A stretch of 64,000 nucleotides of DNA from an uncultured Clostridia bacterium (lineage in GTDB: Bacteria > Bacillota > Clostridia > TANB77 > CAG-508), in contig CAKOTX010000004.1 of the NCBI GenBank assembly GCA_934120315.1, forward strand, positions 50,148 through 114,147, read 5' to 3'. Numbering within the stretch: the first letter of the stretch is position 1; every line of letters begins with the position of its first letter. Positions 32,501 to 41,833 of this stretch are shown here, piece by piece. The position numbers and the translations under genes are program-made. The notes under the pieces are model-generated. The model saw only the letters and a program-made list of their open reading frames with translations, was not told the origin of the DNA and searched no databases.

Positions 32501-35258
32501 AAATTGTTTGATATACATTTATATCTTTTCCTTTGATTTCTAAATATCTTGTTTCCGCTTCTGTCTTGGCTTTTACAATTTCAAACTCTCTTGTAACATT
32601 TTCTGTTATCTTATATTTCTCTATATTTTCCACAGCAACTTCTTCTCTATACTCAGCTGAAAGTATTAAATCTACTTTGCCCTTTTCTTGAGGCTTCAAC
32701 TTTATTGTGTTTTTAATTGCCACTATTCCCTCTGTTACAAGTCCAATTTTTTTAGAAAGTGGTGTTGACTTTTTCACTGTTTCTGGAAGTTGTAAATTAT
32801 TTCTTCCTTCAAATTTCACTTTGTCAATTTCAAATTCTGAATCCCCAATTCTTTCACAATCAGTTTGCATTTTTGCAATTAAATATATTTCTTTTTGATT
32901 AGTATCTCTAGCTTTTCTCTTTATTTTTAAGCACTCTTCTTTTTCATCATATTCATACACCAAAAACAAATTGTTAAATGCTTGATGCGCATAATCTTGT
33001 TCTTTTCGTGATAATACTGGCTCAAAATATGAGGTTATTTCTATTATTCTTTCTTCATCAGAATTATTTTGAATTTCTAATCTTCTAATTTCCACTGGCT
33101 CATTTGCATCAACTGTAATCTTTAATTTTGTTTTAATATCTCCATTTAACTTTTCAAACTGATTTTTGTCTGGCATAAATTGAATTACACATTTATCACA
33201 ATTATTATCACCTGTTGCTGACCATATTTCATCTGTTTTAATATCTTTAACATATACAAATATACCTTGTTTATAATCATCAGTCTTTTTAAAACGATTA
33301 ATATAAATATCTCCGAATTTACTTACTCCATCTCCATTTTGATTAATTTCTACAACATATTTTTCATTTCCAATTACATTTGCTCTGACTATTCTTTCAT
33401 CAATTTTATTATATTCTCTAACTGTGTAATTTTCATAATCCTTATATTTAATTTTTTCAGGCTTTTCTTTATTTTCTTTTGTAATAATAAAGGTTTCAGG
33501 CATTCTTTCTTGTAGCAAAATACCTACTGATTGTATTTCAGGATTTTTCATAAATCTTTTTTGAAAAATTTGATTATTAAAGAAATTATTTATAGATAGC
33601 AATATTAATGCTTGATGATGTGCCATATATGTTTTTACTGGTTCAGATTTTTTTCCTTTAGCTACTCTTTCTGGTGTGTAATCTATTGATTCATAAAATC
33701 CATATTTATTATACATTCCTTCTTTTTCTAGAACTCTTAAATTCTCAACAACTTCTACTGGCTTATCTGTAACTGCCAATACACTACCATAAGTAGCCGA
33801 TACCATTTCATCAGCAAGTCCTCTTTTCAAGCCCAGCCATGGAACTCCAAATGCTTTATATTGATAATTTGAGTGCAAATCTTTTAAGTTAAATGCAGCT
33901 TCTGATATTCCCCATGGAATCCCTAATTTTTTGCTATATTCAATTTGATTCATAATCAAAAATCTACAAGATTCATCTAATAAACTTCCTTCATATCTTG
34001 GAATATTGATATTTGGCATTAGATATTCAAATGCTGTTCCAGACCATGAAATTAGTCCCTTATATTTTCTTAAAACTGTAAGTGTCCTACTCAAATTATT
34101 CCAGTGTTTTGGTGGGACATCTTTTTTGGCAATAGCAACCAAACTTGCTTGTCTAGCTTCAGATGCCAACAAATCATAATAAGAATCTGTTAATTTATTT
34201 TCTTCTATATTAAATCCTATTGAAAACAATCTTTGCTCATCACTATATAATACTTTAAAATCAGTATCTTCAATCATTTGCTCTAACTTATTTTTCAAAT
34301 TTTCTATTTTACTAAAATCTATTTTTTCTTGATTTTGTATCTCCTCTAAAAAAGCTTTAGTTGTATACATATATCCCACTAAATTTCCACTATCTACTGT
34401 TGAAACATATCTTGGAATTAATGGTTGCATAGTTTTTATATTGTACCAATTATATAAGTGGCCATTCCATTTTGGAAGTTCATATACGGCATTTATAATT
34501 TTTTCAAGTCTATCCACTGTGCTCTCTAATGTTTCAAATTCCATATCATAACTAGCTATAACTGCAAGCATTGAAAGTCCTATATTTGTTGAAGATGTTC
34601 TATCAACCACAATATCTTTTCTATCTTCTTGATAATTATCTGGAATCAAAAAATTATTACTACTATTTAAATAATCTTTAAAATACTGCCAAGTTTTTTG
34701 AGCAACTCCCATCAAATATTTTTTATCTTCTTCTTTAATTGTGCTAGAAGCTTTATGTGGAATTAAACTAATCTTACACATAATTGCTGGAGTGATAATC
34801 CATAATATTCCTAATATCGTAAATAGATATTTCGTAGTTATATTATCTCTGTAAAATCCTATTAAAATAGCTATAATTCCCATTATCACATTAAAAAACA
34901 TCATCTTATAATAATTACTAAATGTTGTTTTTGATTGTTTTTCCGCTTCTTCTGATGTCATCCATTCAAGAAAATGTTTATGAGAAAATATCAATCTATA
35001 TAAAGTTTTTATAACAGAAACAAACTCAATATATGCTTTATATGGAATGCAACCTAGTGTCAAAATTAATCTAAAAAATATCCCTTTTATGCCCGCAATA
35101 TGTGGTGTAAAAGTTTTCTGTTTTTTCTCTCCCTCTTTTCTAGAAAAGGCTAAATCAAGCACTTCTAGCAAGAATGGGAAACTAATTGCTAGCAAAAAAA
35201 TGTCAAAAAAAACACCGGTACAAAATTGACAAGCTGACAAGAAAAACACCGACACCAA
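29571..35258 (-). CDS. Cyclic beta-1,2-glucan synthase-like protein, C-terminal fragment (glycoamylase-like and GH94 domains)
   Basis: This frame of 1895 codons holds the rest of a giant glucan synthase. It has membrane segments near the start (about 20-150), a glycoamylase-like domain with RYVSTVDSGNLVGYMY and SGTAFEYLMP, then carbohydrate-binding and GH94 phosphorylase-like domains with GYTWYKNCRLNR, GAYGFRDQLQDAF, EHWWHDENDRGIRTRFSDD and IGDWNDGFSNIG. It is in the +1 frame relative to the upstream fragment. Its only possible starts before residue 99 lie in or near the repeat element, and TTG 35258 has no RBS. It is probably untranslated or poorly translated unless frameshifting or a sequence error restores the full gene. 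Confidence 0.8.
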   Translation of the reverse strand: MVSVFFLSACQFCTGVFFDIFLLAISFPFLLEVLDLAFSRKEGEKKQKTFTPHIAGIKGIFFRLILTLGCIPYKAYIEFVSVIKTLYRLIFSHKHFLEWMTSEEAEKQSKTTFSNYYKMMFFNVIMGIIAILIGFYRDNITTKYLFTILGILWIITPAIMCKISLIPHKASSTIKEEDKKYLMGVAQKTWQYFKDYLNSSNNFLIPDNYQEDRKDIVVDRTSSTNIGLSMLAVIASYDMEFETLESTVDRLEKIINAVYELPKWNGHLYNWYNIKTMQPLIPRYVSTVDSGNLVGYMYTTKAFLEEIQNQEKIDFSKIENLKNKLEQMIEDTDFKVLYSDEQRLFSIGFNIEENKLTDSYYDLLASEARQASLVAIAKKDVPPKHWNNLSRTLTVLRKYKGLISWSGTAFEYLMPNINIPRYEGSLLDESCRFLIMNQIEYSKKLGIPWGISEAAFNLKDLHSNYQYKAFGVPWLGLKRGLADEMVSATYGSVLAVTDKPVEVVENLRVLEKEGMYNKYGFYESIDYTPERVAKGKKSEPVKTYMAHHQALILLSINNFFNNQIFQKRFMKNPEIQSVGILLQERMPETFIITKENKEKPEKIKYKDYENYTVREYNKIDERIVRANVIGNEKYVVEINQNGDGVSKFGDIYINRFKKTDDYKQGIFVYVKDIKTDEIWSATGDNNCDKCVIQFMPDKNQFEKLNGDIKTKLKITVDANEPVEIRRLEIQNNSDEERIIEITSYFEPVLSRKEQDYAHQAFNNLFLVYEYDEKEECLKIKRKARDTNQKEIYLIAKMQTDCERIGDSEFEIDKVKFEGRNNLQLPETVKKSTPLSKKIGLVTEGIVAIKNTIKLKPQEKGKVDLILSAEYREEVAVENIEKYKITENVTREFEIVKAKTEAETRYLEIKGKDINVYQTILGYLLFDNPIKNNLKYSYKTYEQSDLWKYGISGDLPIIAVTIKYINDIYVIRQILKAYEFFRTKNIKIELVIIDEENYSYENYIRDEVEGAILNNHLAYMKNIYGGIFVLSKSEMDEQDVNLIKFVSALVIDSHLGNLENIIKDMEEDFLENYKTIEDSKQSNLKYDEENNDLDLVNNLKDSKYYNEYGAFTEDGKEYVMRINRDNRLPATWSNIIANSKFGTVVTESGGGYTWYKNCRLNRITSWHNSSSTNIPSEIIYLKDEENGRTWTPTAMPMPDNKNYNIIYGFGYTKFVHESDEITQELEVFVAQEDSVKINILTLKNNAPKKKKIKIVYYVKPVLGEDEIKSDSYIKLQYIENSNLLVAKNLYNVDQFKDTIYVSSSEKIKSFTGNKKTFLGKGGISNPNGLNRMRLDNDIGIGKKSCIAIEIEVEIESFSNKKISLILGAEEGLMEAKDIAYKYSKMQNCNDELSRVKSYWNELLGRVQVKTPYESINIMLNGWIMYQTISCRLLAKSGFYQSGGAYGFRDQLQDAFGTKFLDSKLLYNQILKHSKHQFIEGDVEHWWHDENDRGIRTRFSDDLLWLPYMVIQYINHTGDYSILEEQTSYLNGAVLNENENEKYDKYLSGKEVGSIYEHCKKAIDRCQFGENGLPKIGIGDWNDGFSNIGPKGKGESVWLGFFLYRILLGFSEIAEYMKENDLAEKYRTKAKELKVALNQNAWDGRWFKRAFADNGDVYGSMENDECKIDSIAQSWSIISGAGEEPKQNQAIESLESHLIDKESGIIKLLDPPFEKSKLEPGYIKSYLPGVRENGGQYTHAAVWAIIAETILGRGDTAVELYRMITPIEHARTKETANKYKVEPYVIAADVYGAKNLAGSGGWTWYTGSSSWYYLTGVQYILGLTIYHNTMSFNPCISKDWKEFEIRYKYKESIYNIKVTNPNRKNTGVSSVIVNGVESENKIPLDGSNKIFNIEVVM

Positions 35259-35264
35259 ATTGAC
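35195..35264. repeat. Palindromic-family repeat, tandem copy 3, at the glucan synthase break
   Basis: On the minus strand two units of about 32 nt follow each other in the same orientation. The first carries TCAATTTGGTGTCGGTG, a T run and TTGTCA; the second carries TCAATTTTGTACCGGTG, a T run and TTGACA. Their blocks correspond to the arms of copies 1 and 2. The element is flanked by T6 and T7 tracts and contains the stop codon of the upstream fragment. Confidence 0.75.
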
Positions 35265-37638
35265 AAAAAAGGCTTCTTCTCAAGTTGTCAAAAATCTTAA
35301 ATTTTGATAATAAATTCAACTTTTTATTGTTTAACCAGCCAATTATTTGCCAGTCTCCTCTTGTCCATCTTGCAAGTCTATTCATAAAACTTGCATATTT
35401 TGTTGGATATCCATCCATTAGCATTACATCTGTCACTAAACCACATCTTAAATAACTTCCTTCTAATAAATCGTGACTTAATACTTTGTTTTCTGGAATT
35501 TCATTTTTTAATAATTTAGAAAATACTTCTACATCATAAATTCCTTTTCCAGTAAATATTCCTTCATCAAAATTATCTTGGTATACATCTGATATTGCAT
35601 TTGTATAATTATCTATTCCACCTGCACCTGCAAATATTTTAGTAAATAAATTTTTATGGCTAATATCTAAATTTATTCCTACTCTTGGTTGCATTAATGC
35701 ATGTCCTTTTATTACTATTCCATTTTGTATTTCTGGCTTGTTTAAGATATGTGACATAGCTCCAACTAACTCAAATGCGGTATTTAATACTAAGTCTGTA
35801 TCTGAGTCTAATGTAATTACATATTTGATAAATGGGATTTCTTCTTGATTTATTGTGTTTACTTTAAATTGATTTTTTTCATGTTTTAAAATGTACTCAT
35901 TGAATTGGGTTAGCAATCCTCTTTTTCGTTCCCAACCAAGATATTTTTCTTCACTTTTATTATATTTTCTTTCTCTATATATAAAATGAAATATTGGAAA
36001 TTCATTTTCTCCTTCTGACTGTTCTGAATATTTAGCATTTAATCTCGCAACTTGTTTTAAGCCTTCTTCTTCTACTTCTTTATCAAATTTTTCTTCTTGC
36101 ATATTACTTTCTGAACAATCTCCTAAAACTGCAAAATATAAATTTGGACTTTTATTTGCAAGATAAAAAACTTCCATTTTTTCAAATAATTCTTGTACTT
36201 TTTCTTTTGATTTTATGATTGTTGGTATTACTACAAATGTAGCATTTTCTTTGCTTATTCCATTTTTCAATTCCATCTTTGGTATTAACTTAGGCTTGAC
36301 TACTTTTCCTAATATATATTGAATTGTTTGAATTACAATCTCTGATATTGGAATTAATAACAAAATTGTAAATAATATACGTTTTACTAATTCCTTTGTT
36401 AATGCTTGTGATATTAACGCAGATATAACTATTGTTAATATGACTATTGTAGCTATATAAATTTTAACTTTTGTTTCTTGTTTTAATATATGTTCTTTAT
36501 ATTCTAATTTTTTATATAATTTTTCTTTTCCATCATCTATTAAATAATATCCTATATGACTTTCTCTTTCTCCATTCTTAGCCTGACTGCATAATTCTAC
36601 TACCTTTTTTGCAACATATATTTCCGACATATTTGTTTTTTTGGCAATTTCCTTTATAGTGTTTCTATAATATTCTTTTGTTTTATATTCCATATTTTCG
36701 TAAATCTTTGCGGGTTCATTATTTAGTATTCCTTCTACTCCATTTATTTTTTCGAAAATATCCAAAAAATTGATTCTTTGAATTCTTTTTATACTTGTAA
36801 TACAATTTGCCATTGAAATTTTACTTATTGCTATATCAAAATGTTCTTTTTGAATTGCTTCTGCTACTGTTATTCCTACTTTTTCCACTTCTTCTTCTAA
36901 AATATTTAAATACCCATATGCTCTTTTGCCATATTTTTTTAGTGAATATGACATATATTCTATAAATGGATATCTCATACTTTTTAATTCAACATTTTTT
37001 AATCTTCCACCAGCCACCTGAGTGTATTTCAAATCACTTTTTTCTTTGTTTTCCACTAATCTCTCTATTATACTTTTTACTTTATATTTTTGTATTTGGC
37101 TACTGTAAATTTTCTCGCATATTTCCGCAATATTGTTGATAATTGCAATTTGTAGAAATATTCCTATATTCCATATTTCTTCCATATTTAATGTTTTTTT
37201 AGTTTGATATGCTTGCAAATAGCTTTCCAAATTTTCACTACTTATTTTGTTATCTGTATATGCAACTATTTCTGTTGCTAACACATATATTCGCGCAAAT
37301 CCTTTGTATTTTCCATTTTGAATTCCTGTAAAATTAATATATTTTTTTATTGACATTTCTTTTTCAATTTGCTTTACTGATTCTTCTATTATATAAAAAT
37401 TATCTAATATCCATTCTCCTGCTGGATGTATACTTATATCTAATTTTATATGTTCATTTAATAATTGATACACTTTTTTTATTTTTACATAATTTTCTAA
37501 TAATTGTGGTATCGGGTACGTATTTTTATTGGATTGTTTTTTTAATGTATGCTGCATTGCCATTTTTTCTAAATGATTCTTTAATTGTTCTTCATCTAAT
37601 ATAGCTCCTTCTATATTTAATTTTTGAAAATTTCTCAA
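35203..37638 (-). CDS. Cyclic beta-1,2-glucan synthase-like protein, N-terminal fragment (GT84-type glycosyltransferase)
   Basis: 811 residues: an alpha-helical N-terminal region, two membrane segments (about 388-440) and a family 84 glycosyltransferase core with YVITLDSDTDLVLNTA (DxD), KGHALMQPRVGINL and GEN-type segments, ending KIFDNLRRSLF. The TTG start at 37638 is preceded by AAGGAGTG. The normal gene would continue into membrane helices and the GH94 part, but here it reads 20 codons through the repeat element to a TGA. Together with the downstream fragment the length (about 2,690) matches intact cyclic glucan synthases. Confidence 0.82.
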   Translation of the reverse strand: MRNFQKLNIEGAILDEEQLKNHLEKMAMQHTLKKQSNKNTYPIPQLLENYVKIKKVYQLLNEHIKLDISIHPAGEWILDNFYIIEESVKQIEKEMSIKKYINFTGIQNGKYKGFARIYVLATEIVAYTDNKISSENLESYLQAYQTKKTLNMEEIWNIGIFLQIAIINNIAEICEKIYSSQIQKYKVKSIIERLVENKEKSDLKYTQVAGGRLKNVELKSMRYPFIEYMSYSLKKYGKRAYGYLNILEEEVEKVGITVAEAIQKEHFDIAISKISMANCITSIKRIQRINFLDIFEKINGVEGILNNEPAKIYENMEYKTKEYYRNTIKEIAKKTNMSEIYVAKKVVELCSQAKNGERESHIGYYLIDDGKEKLYKKLEYKEHILKQETKVKIYIATIVILTIVISALISQALTKELVKRILFTILLLIPISEIVIQTIQYILGKVVKPKLIPKMELKNGISKENATFVVIPTIIKSKEKVQELFEKMEVFYLANKSPNLYFAVLGDCSESNMQEEKFDKEVEEEGLKQVARLNAKYSEQSEGENEFPIFHFIYRERKYNKSEEKYLGWERKRGLLTQFNEYILKHEKNQFKVNTINQEEIPFIKYVITLDSDTDLVLNTAFELVGAMSHILNKPEIQNGIVIKGHALMQPRVGINLDISHKNLFTKIFAGAGGIDNYTNAISDVYQDNFDEGIFTGKGIYDVEVFSKLLKNEIPENKVLSHDLLEGSYLRCGLVTDVMLMDGYPTKYASFMNRLARWTRGDWQIIGWLNNKKLNLLSKFKIFDNLRRSLFCQFGVGVFLVSLSILYRCFF

Positions 37639-37704
37639 AAAAATCCACTCCTTGCAAAATATGTTTTATACATATTGTTTGCAAAAAGTGGTTATTTATA
37701 CATT

Positions 37705-38694
37705 TTAAAATGTGTTACTATATCTGCCTTTTAATATTCTTTTAGCATCATTTATTTTTATTTCTAATATAGGATTTGTTTTGTTATATTTTTCTTGATA
37801 TTGATCTTGTTGATTATATAAATCCATCAAGTAAAATGCTGTTGGAGTAATTCCTCCAAGTTCTACTAATGTTGATTTTTTAGTATTTTTCTTACCTTTA
37901 TAATCTTCTGCTACTATTACTTTATGATATTCATCATTTACTTTATTTGCACAGTCTATGATTTTTCCGTCTTCAGCATTTATTGCCATATATACTTTTC
38001 CTGAAAGGACTGGTTCATAGTTAATTCCTTTCTTTTCTAGTATGTTTTCTGCAGCTTCTTTTTTGTCAATTGATGTTATATATTCACCATTTACTGTTTT
38101 GTACATATTTTCTACATTTTTGTTTAATATATTTATGTTTAATGATGAAATATCACCATCTTTTTTAGCTGTTTCATAATATTTTTCTAGATATAAATTT
38201 TTCAACCATATTTTAGCTTCTTCACCATTTTCTATGTTGTCTATTTCTGTTTCTACTGCTTCGATTTTATCTTTTTCTTCTTGATTAATTTCTTTTTTGT
38301 TTTCTACTTTTACAACTTCTTCTTTTACAACTTCTTCTTTTGCTACTACTTCTTCTTTTACCTCTGGAGTTTCTTCTATTTTTTCTTTTTCCTCTTTTAC
38401 TGGTGTTTTTCCTTCTGGTAATGCTAATGTTGAAATTTTAGGTCCTGTAAATGCAACAGATACTGCAGTTCTACTTGCCATTGCTTGAATTCCTACACTG
38501 TTTATAATATGGTCTATTATTTTTTTCTTTTCTTTTCTATCTAATTCTCTTCCTAGCTTTTTTTCTTTTTTTGCTATTTCTTTATCATATTTATCTTTAA
38601 CATATTTTCTTAATTTTCTAAACATTGCGTTTTTCTTTGCTTGTTTTTTATTTTGCTTTTTCATTTTTTTATCTTCTTTGTATTCTTCTTTCAT
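37705..38694 (-). CDS. Lys/Glu-rich protein of unknown function
   Basis: 329 residues, no recognised family. It has a strongly basic N-terminus (MKEEYKEDKKMKKQNKKQAKK), a segment KKIIDHIINSVGIQAMASRTAV, a Glu/Val-rich low-complexity linker (about 95-150) and a more ordered C-terminal half containing KVYMAINAEDGKIIDCANKVNDEYHKVIVAEDY. There is no signal peptide. GGAGG precedes the ATG. It lies between recD2 and the glucan synthase with no functional link visible. Confidence 0.6.
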   Translation of the reverse strand: MKEEYKEDKKMKKQNKKQAKKNAMFRKLRKYVKDKYDKEIAKKEKKLGRELDRKEKKKIIDHIINSVGIQAMASRTAVSVAFTGPKISTLALPEGKTPVKEEKEKIEETPEVKEEVVAKEEVVKEEVVKVENKKEINQEEKDKIEAVETEIDNIENGEEAKIWLKNLYLEKYYETAKKDGDISSLNINILNKNVENMYKTVNGEYITSIDKKEAAENILEKKGINYEPVLSGKVYMAINAEDGKIIDCANKVNDEYHKVIVAEDYKGKKNTKKSTLVELGGITPTAFYLMDLYNQQDQYQEKYNKTNPILEIKINDAKRILKGRYSNTF

Positions 38695-38775
38695 TTTTCC
38701 TCCTTTAGTATTAAATTTTAAAAATATTTTTTCTAGATTATGTTATACCATTTATTGACATTTGTCAACAAAATT

Positions 38776-41004
38776 TCAAATATTTTTTAACTTAAATTCT
38801 AACCCTGTATTCCTTTTTTTGCTATCTACATTTTTTATCATAAAGTCTACTATTCTATCATTTCCTATTACAATTAAAAGTTTCTTAGCACGTGTTAAAC
38901 CTGTATAAAGAAGATTTCTTGTAAGAAGCATTGGAGCCGCTTGTGGAATTATCATTATTACTACATCAAATTCACTTCCCTGAGCTTTATGAATTGTAAT
39001 ACAATAACTATGTTCTAATTGCTCTAATTCGTTAAATTCATACCAACAAACTTTTTCATCATCAAATTTTACTCTTACATTTTTCTCTTTTTCATTGATA
39101 TTTGTTATTGTTCCCATTTCTCCATTGAATACACCATTTCCTATTTCTATATTGTCTCCATCTCTTCTTTCCCAACTGATATCATAATTATTTTTTATTT
39201 GCATTACTCTATCACCAATTCTAAATATTGCTCCCATACTGCTTTTTTCCGCTTCACCATCTCTATGAGGATTTAATTCATTTTGTAATGCTTTATTCAT
39301 TTCTTTTGTTCCTAGTAATCCCTTTTTGGTTGGGCTCAAAACTTGAATATTTTCAAAGAAATTATAATCACCAAATTTTTCTAATCTTCCATTACATAAT
39401 GACAATACTTGCTCTAATACTTTTTCCTGGTTATTTTCTTTTATAAAAAAGAAGTCTTGTTTTGAATCTTCTTCTAATTCTGGATCTTCTTTACCTATAA
39501 AACCTTTTCCACTATTTACTCTATGTGCATTTACAATTATTTTACTTTTTGCAGCCTGTCTAAATATTTTGTCCAAATGCACTGTTGCGATTCTTTCTGA
39601 TGCTATTAAATCATGTAATACACTTCCTGGTCCTACTGATGGCAATTGATCACTATCTCCTACTAAAATAAGTTTAGTTCCTAAGTAAATACAATCTAAC
39701 AAATAACTCATTATAAACATATCTACCATTGATACTTCATCAACAATTATTATATCACCATCAATTGGTGCACCTTGATAATCACTATCTTTTTTAAACA
39801 AAGACTCTTCATCTACTTTTCCTATTTCCAACAATCTATGTAATGTGCTTGCTTCTTCTCCTGTTGTTTCTGTCATTCTTTTAGCAGCACGTCCTGTTGG
39901 AGCACACAAAACGATTTTGTACTTTTTCTCTTTATATATATCTATAATACTTTTTATTATTGTAGTTTTTCCAGTTCCTGGTCCACCTGTTATAATTGTA
40001 ACATTATTATCATTAATTGTTCTTATTGCTTCTTTTTGCTTCTCTGACAAAATAATATCTGTTTTCTCTTCTATCAATCTCAATTCTTTTTCTATATTAG
40101 ATACTTTTTTCATGTTTTTGGCTTTATTTAATTTTATAATTCTGTCTGCTATTTGATTTTCTGCATTATAGAAACTATATAAATATACCCATTCTTCTCC
40201 ATCTCTATTTTCAACAACAATTTCATTATTTACTTTTAAATTGATAATTCCATCTTCGATAATTGCTTCACTTACTTTTAATAAACTCTTTACATATTCT
40301 ATCAAATTAGCTTTTAGTGTACAACAATGCCCATTATATGTTATTTTTATAAGAGCATATTTGATTCCACTTTTTACTCTTTTTTGATTTTCTCTTTCTA
40401 TGCCTAACTCCAGTGCCATTTGGTCAATTTGTTTAAAATCGACTCCTCTAGATATATCGATCAATATATATGGATCTGATTCTATCTCTGCAATTGCATT
40501 TGCACCTAACATATCATAGACTTTTTTAGCACTTTCAGCACCTATACCAAATCTTTGTAAAAATCCGACAATCTGCCATACTTCCCAGTTTTCTACAAAA
40601 CTTTCTGATATTTCTACTGCTTTATCTTTGCTTATTCCTTTTATTCTAGCAAGTTTTTCTGGTTCAAATTTCAATACATGTATTGTATCATCTCCAAATT
40701 TGTCTATAATTTTTGACGCTGTTGCTGGCCCTACTCCTTTTATATTTCCACTTGCTAAATAAGTCTCTAATGCAGCTAATGTTTGTGGCATTAATTTTTC
40801 AAATGTCTCTATTTTAAATTGTTCTCCATAATCTTTATGTTCAACAAATTTTCCTATTAACTTTAAAGAATCCCCTTTTTTTATAAATGGTAAATAGCCA
40901 ACTACTGTAAGTTGTTCATCTTCTGTTTCTACTATTCCTATAGTATAACTATTTACTTCATTTTGATATATTATTTCAGTCAATATTCCTTCAATCTCTT
41001 CCAA
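38776..41004 (-). CDS. recD2: ATP-dependent RecD2-like DNA helicase
   Basis: 5'-3' superfamily 1B helicase that works without RecBC in Firmicutes, in repair and fork protection. It has an N-terminal OB-like part, helix-hairpin-helix repeats (GNIKGVGPATASKIID, IKGISKDKAVEIS), Walker A TGGPGTGKTT (about 340), IIVDEVSMVD and the C-terminal YCITIHKAQGSEFDVVI and LLYTGLTRAKK. 742 residues is typical. It starts at TTG 41004, with its own promoter divergent from rpsT. Confidence 0.94.
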   Translation of the reverse strand: MEEIEGILTEIIYQNEVNSYTIGIVETEDEQLTVVGYLPFIKKGDSLKLIGKFVEHKDYGEQFKIETFEKLMPQTLAALETYLASGNIKGVGPATASKIIDKFGDDTIHVLKFEPEKLARIKGISKDKAVEISESFVENWEVWQIVGFLQRFGIGAESAKKVYDMLGANAIAEIESDPYILIDISRGVDFKQIDQMALELGIERENQKRVKSGIKYALIKITYNGHCCTLKANLIEYVKSLLKVSEAIIEDGIINLKVNNEIVVENRDGEEWVYLYSFYNAENQIADRIIKLNKAKNMKKVSNIEKELRLIEEKTDIILSEKQKEAIRTINDNNVTIITGGPGTGKTTIIKSIIDIYKEKKYKIVLCAPTGRAAKRMTETTGEEASTLHRLLEIGKVDEESLFKKDSDYQGAPIDGDIIIVDEVSMVDMFIMSYLLDCIYLGTKLILVGDSDQLPSVGPGSVLHDLIASERIATVHLDKIFRQAAKSKIIVNAHRVNSGKGFIGKEDPELEEDSKQDFFFIKENNQEKVLEQVLSLCNGRLEKFGDYNFFENIQVLSPTKKGLLGTKEMNKALQNELNPHRDGEAEKSSMGAIFRIGDRVMQIKNNYDISWERRDGDNIEIGNGVFNGEMGTITNINEKEKNVRVKFDDEKVCWYEFNELEQLEHSYCITIHKAQGSEFDVVIMIIPQAAPMLLTRNLLYTGLTRAKKLLIVIGNDRIVDFMIKNVDSKKRNTGLEFKLKNI

Positions 41005-41036
41005 GTCTGTCTGTCCTTTCTTATTAATATGACTAC

Positions 41037-41065
41037 AGTATATTATATTTTTTAATTTTTTTCAA
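41037..41065 (-). promoter_or_regulatory. Promoter of recD2
   Basis: Minus strand TTGAAA (41065-41060), 17 nt, TATACT (41042-41037), in the divergent gap with rpsT. Confidence 0.55.
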
Positions 41066-41084
41066 CAAAAATCTTTTTTTACTA

Positions 41085-41113
41085 TTGCCAAACCAGACTT
41101 TATATGTTATAAT
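41085..41113 (+). promoter_or_regulatory. Promoter of rpsT
   Basis: TTGCCA (41085-41090), 17 nt, TATAAT (41108-41113), about 45 nt before the rpsT start. Confidence 0.7.
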
Positions 41114-41158
41114 TATATGCGTTATAGTTTATTATTTACTAAGAGGAGGTGCATTCAC

Positions 41159-41425
41159 ATGCCAAATATCAAATCAGCAAAAAAGAGAGTTAAAATTATT
41201 GAAAAGAAAACATTAACAAATAATATGATTAAAACTGGATATAAATCAGCTGTAAAAAAATTCGAAGAAGCTATTGCTGCTGGTAATTTAGAAGAAGCTA
41301 AAGTTTTATTTTCTGAAGCTACTAAAAAAATTGACCAAGCTTGCACAAAAGGTGTAATCGTTAAAAATACAGCTTCTAGAAAAAAATCTAGCTTGTCAAA
41401 AAAATTAAATGCTGCTATGGCATAA
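41159..41425 (+). CDS. rpsT: 30S ribosomal protein S20
   Basis: Primary 16S-binding protein of the small subunit, 88 residues, very rich in Lys, starting MPNIKSAKKRVKIIEKK and ending with the conserved KGVIVKNTASRKKSSLSKKLN. GAGGAGGT sits 8 nt before the ATG at 41159; an upstream in-frame ATG at 41117 has no RBS and would add a non-family extension. It is a single gene with promoter and terminator. Confidence 0.97.
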   Translation: MPNIKSAKKRVKIIEKKTLTNNMIKTGYKSAVKKFEEAIAAGNLEEAKVLFSEATKKIDQACTKGVIVKNTASRKKSSLSKKLNAAMA

Positions 41426-41429
41426 TAAA

Positions 41430-41462
41430 AGTCGCTAAATGAAATTTAGCGATTTTTATTTT
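41430..41462 (+). terminator. Terminator of rpsT
   Basis: TCGCTAAA / TTTAGCGA stem with a short loop and following T run. Confidence 0.75.
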
Positions 41463-41467
41463 TCCTA

Positions 41468-41496
41468 TTGTCATATTTTGTCTGTTGTGATATTAT
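41468..41496 (+). promoter_or_regulatory. Promoter of the 90-residue membrane protein gene
   Basis: TTGTCA (41468-41473), 17 nt, TATTAT (41491-41496), just after the rpsT terminator. Confidence 0.55.
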
Positions 41497-41524
41497 TACT
41501 TTATACAAAGGAGGAGGTGTAAAT

Positions 41525-41797
41525 ATGGAAGAACCAAACAATAACGAAACAAGAAAAAACAAAATTACATTATTAGGCTTTTTTTATACTCTTTGTGTTA
41601 TTAGCATTATCAGTTTAGTTTGTTTAGTTTATGTTTTACATCTTAGAAATAAAGCTACAGAAGAAAGAATAAATAAATTAGAAACTTCAATTAATGCAAT
41701 TCAAAATGAAAATGTAACTGTTGATGATAACAAAGATGAAAATACTGCAACAAATACAGATACAAGTGCTGAAGATAATACTACAAATTCTTTATAA
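41525..41797 (+). CDS. Small single-pass membrane protein, unknown function
   Basis: 90 residues: a charged N-terminus MEEPNNNETRKNK, one transmembrane helix (about 16-40), a short coiled coil NKATEERINKLETSINAIQN and an acidic Asn/Asp/Thr-rich tail. Orientation is probably N-in with the tail outside. AAGGAGGAGGTG precedes the ATG at 41525. It has its own promoter and terminator. No family was recognised. Confidence 0.7.
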   Translation: MEEPNNNETRKNKITLLGFFYTLCVISIISLVCLVYVLHLRNKATEERINKLETSINAIQNENVTVDDNKDENTATNTDTSAEDNTTNSL

Positions 41798-41833
41798 AAA
41801 AATCCCCTACTATGTCGTAGGGAATTTTTTTTA
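41797..41833. terminator. Bidirectional terminator
   Basis: AATCCCCTAC / GTAGGGAATT stem with A and T runs on either side, between the plus-strand small membrane protein gene and the converging peptidyl-prolyl isomerase gene. Confidence 0.75.

Noticed and set aside
29571..37638. Programmed frameshifting to join the two glucan synthase halves
   Set aside because: A slippery T run exists, but no stop codon/pseudoknot arrangement typical of programmed sites was found, and the break coincides with a repeat element.
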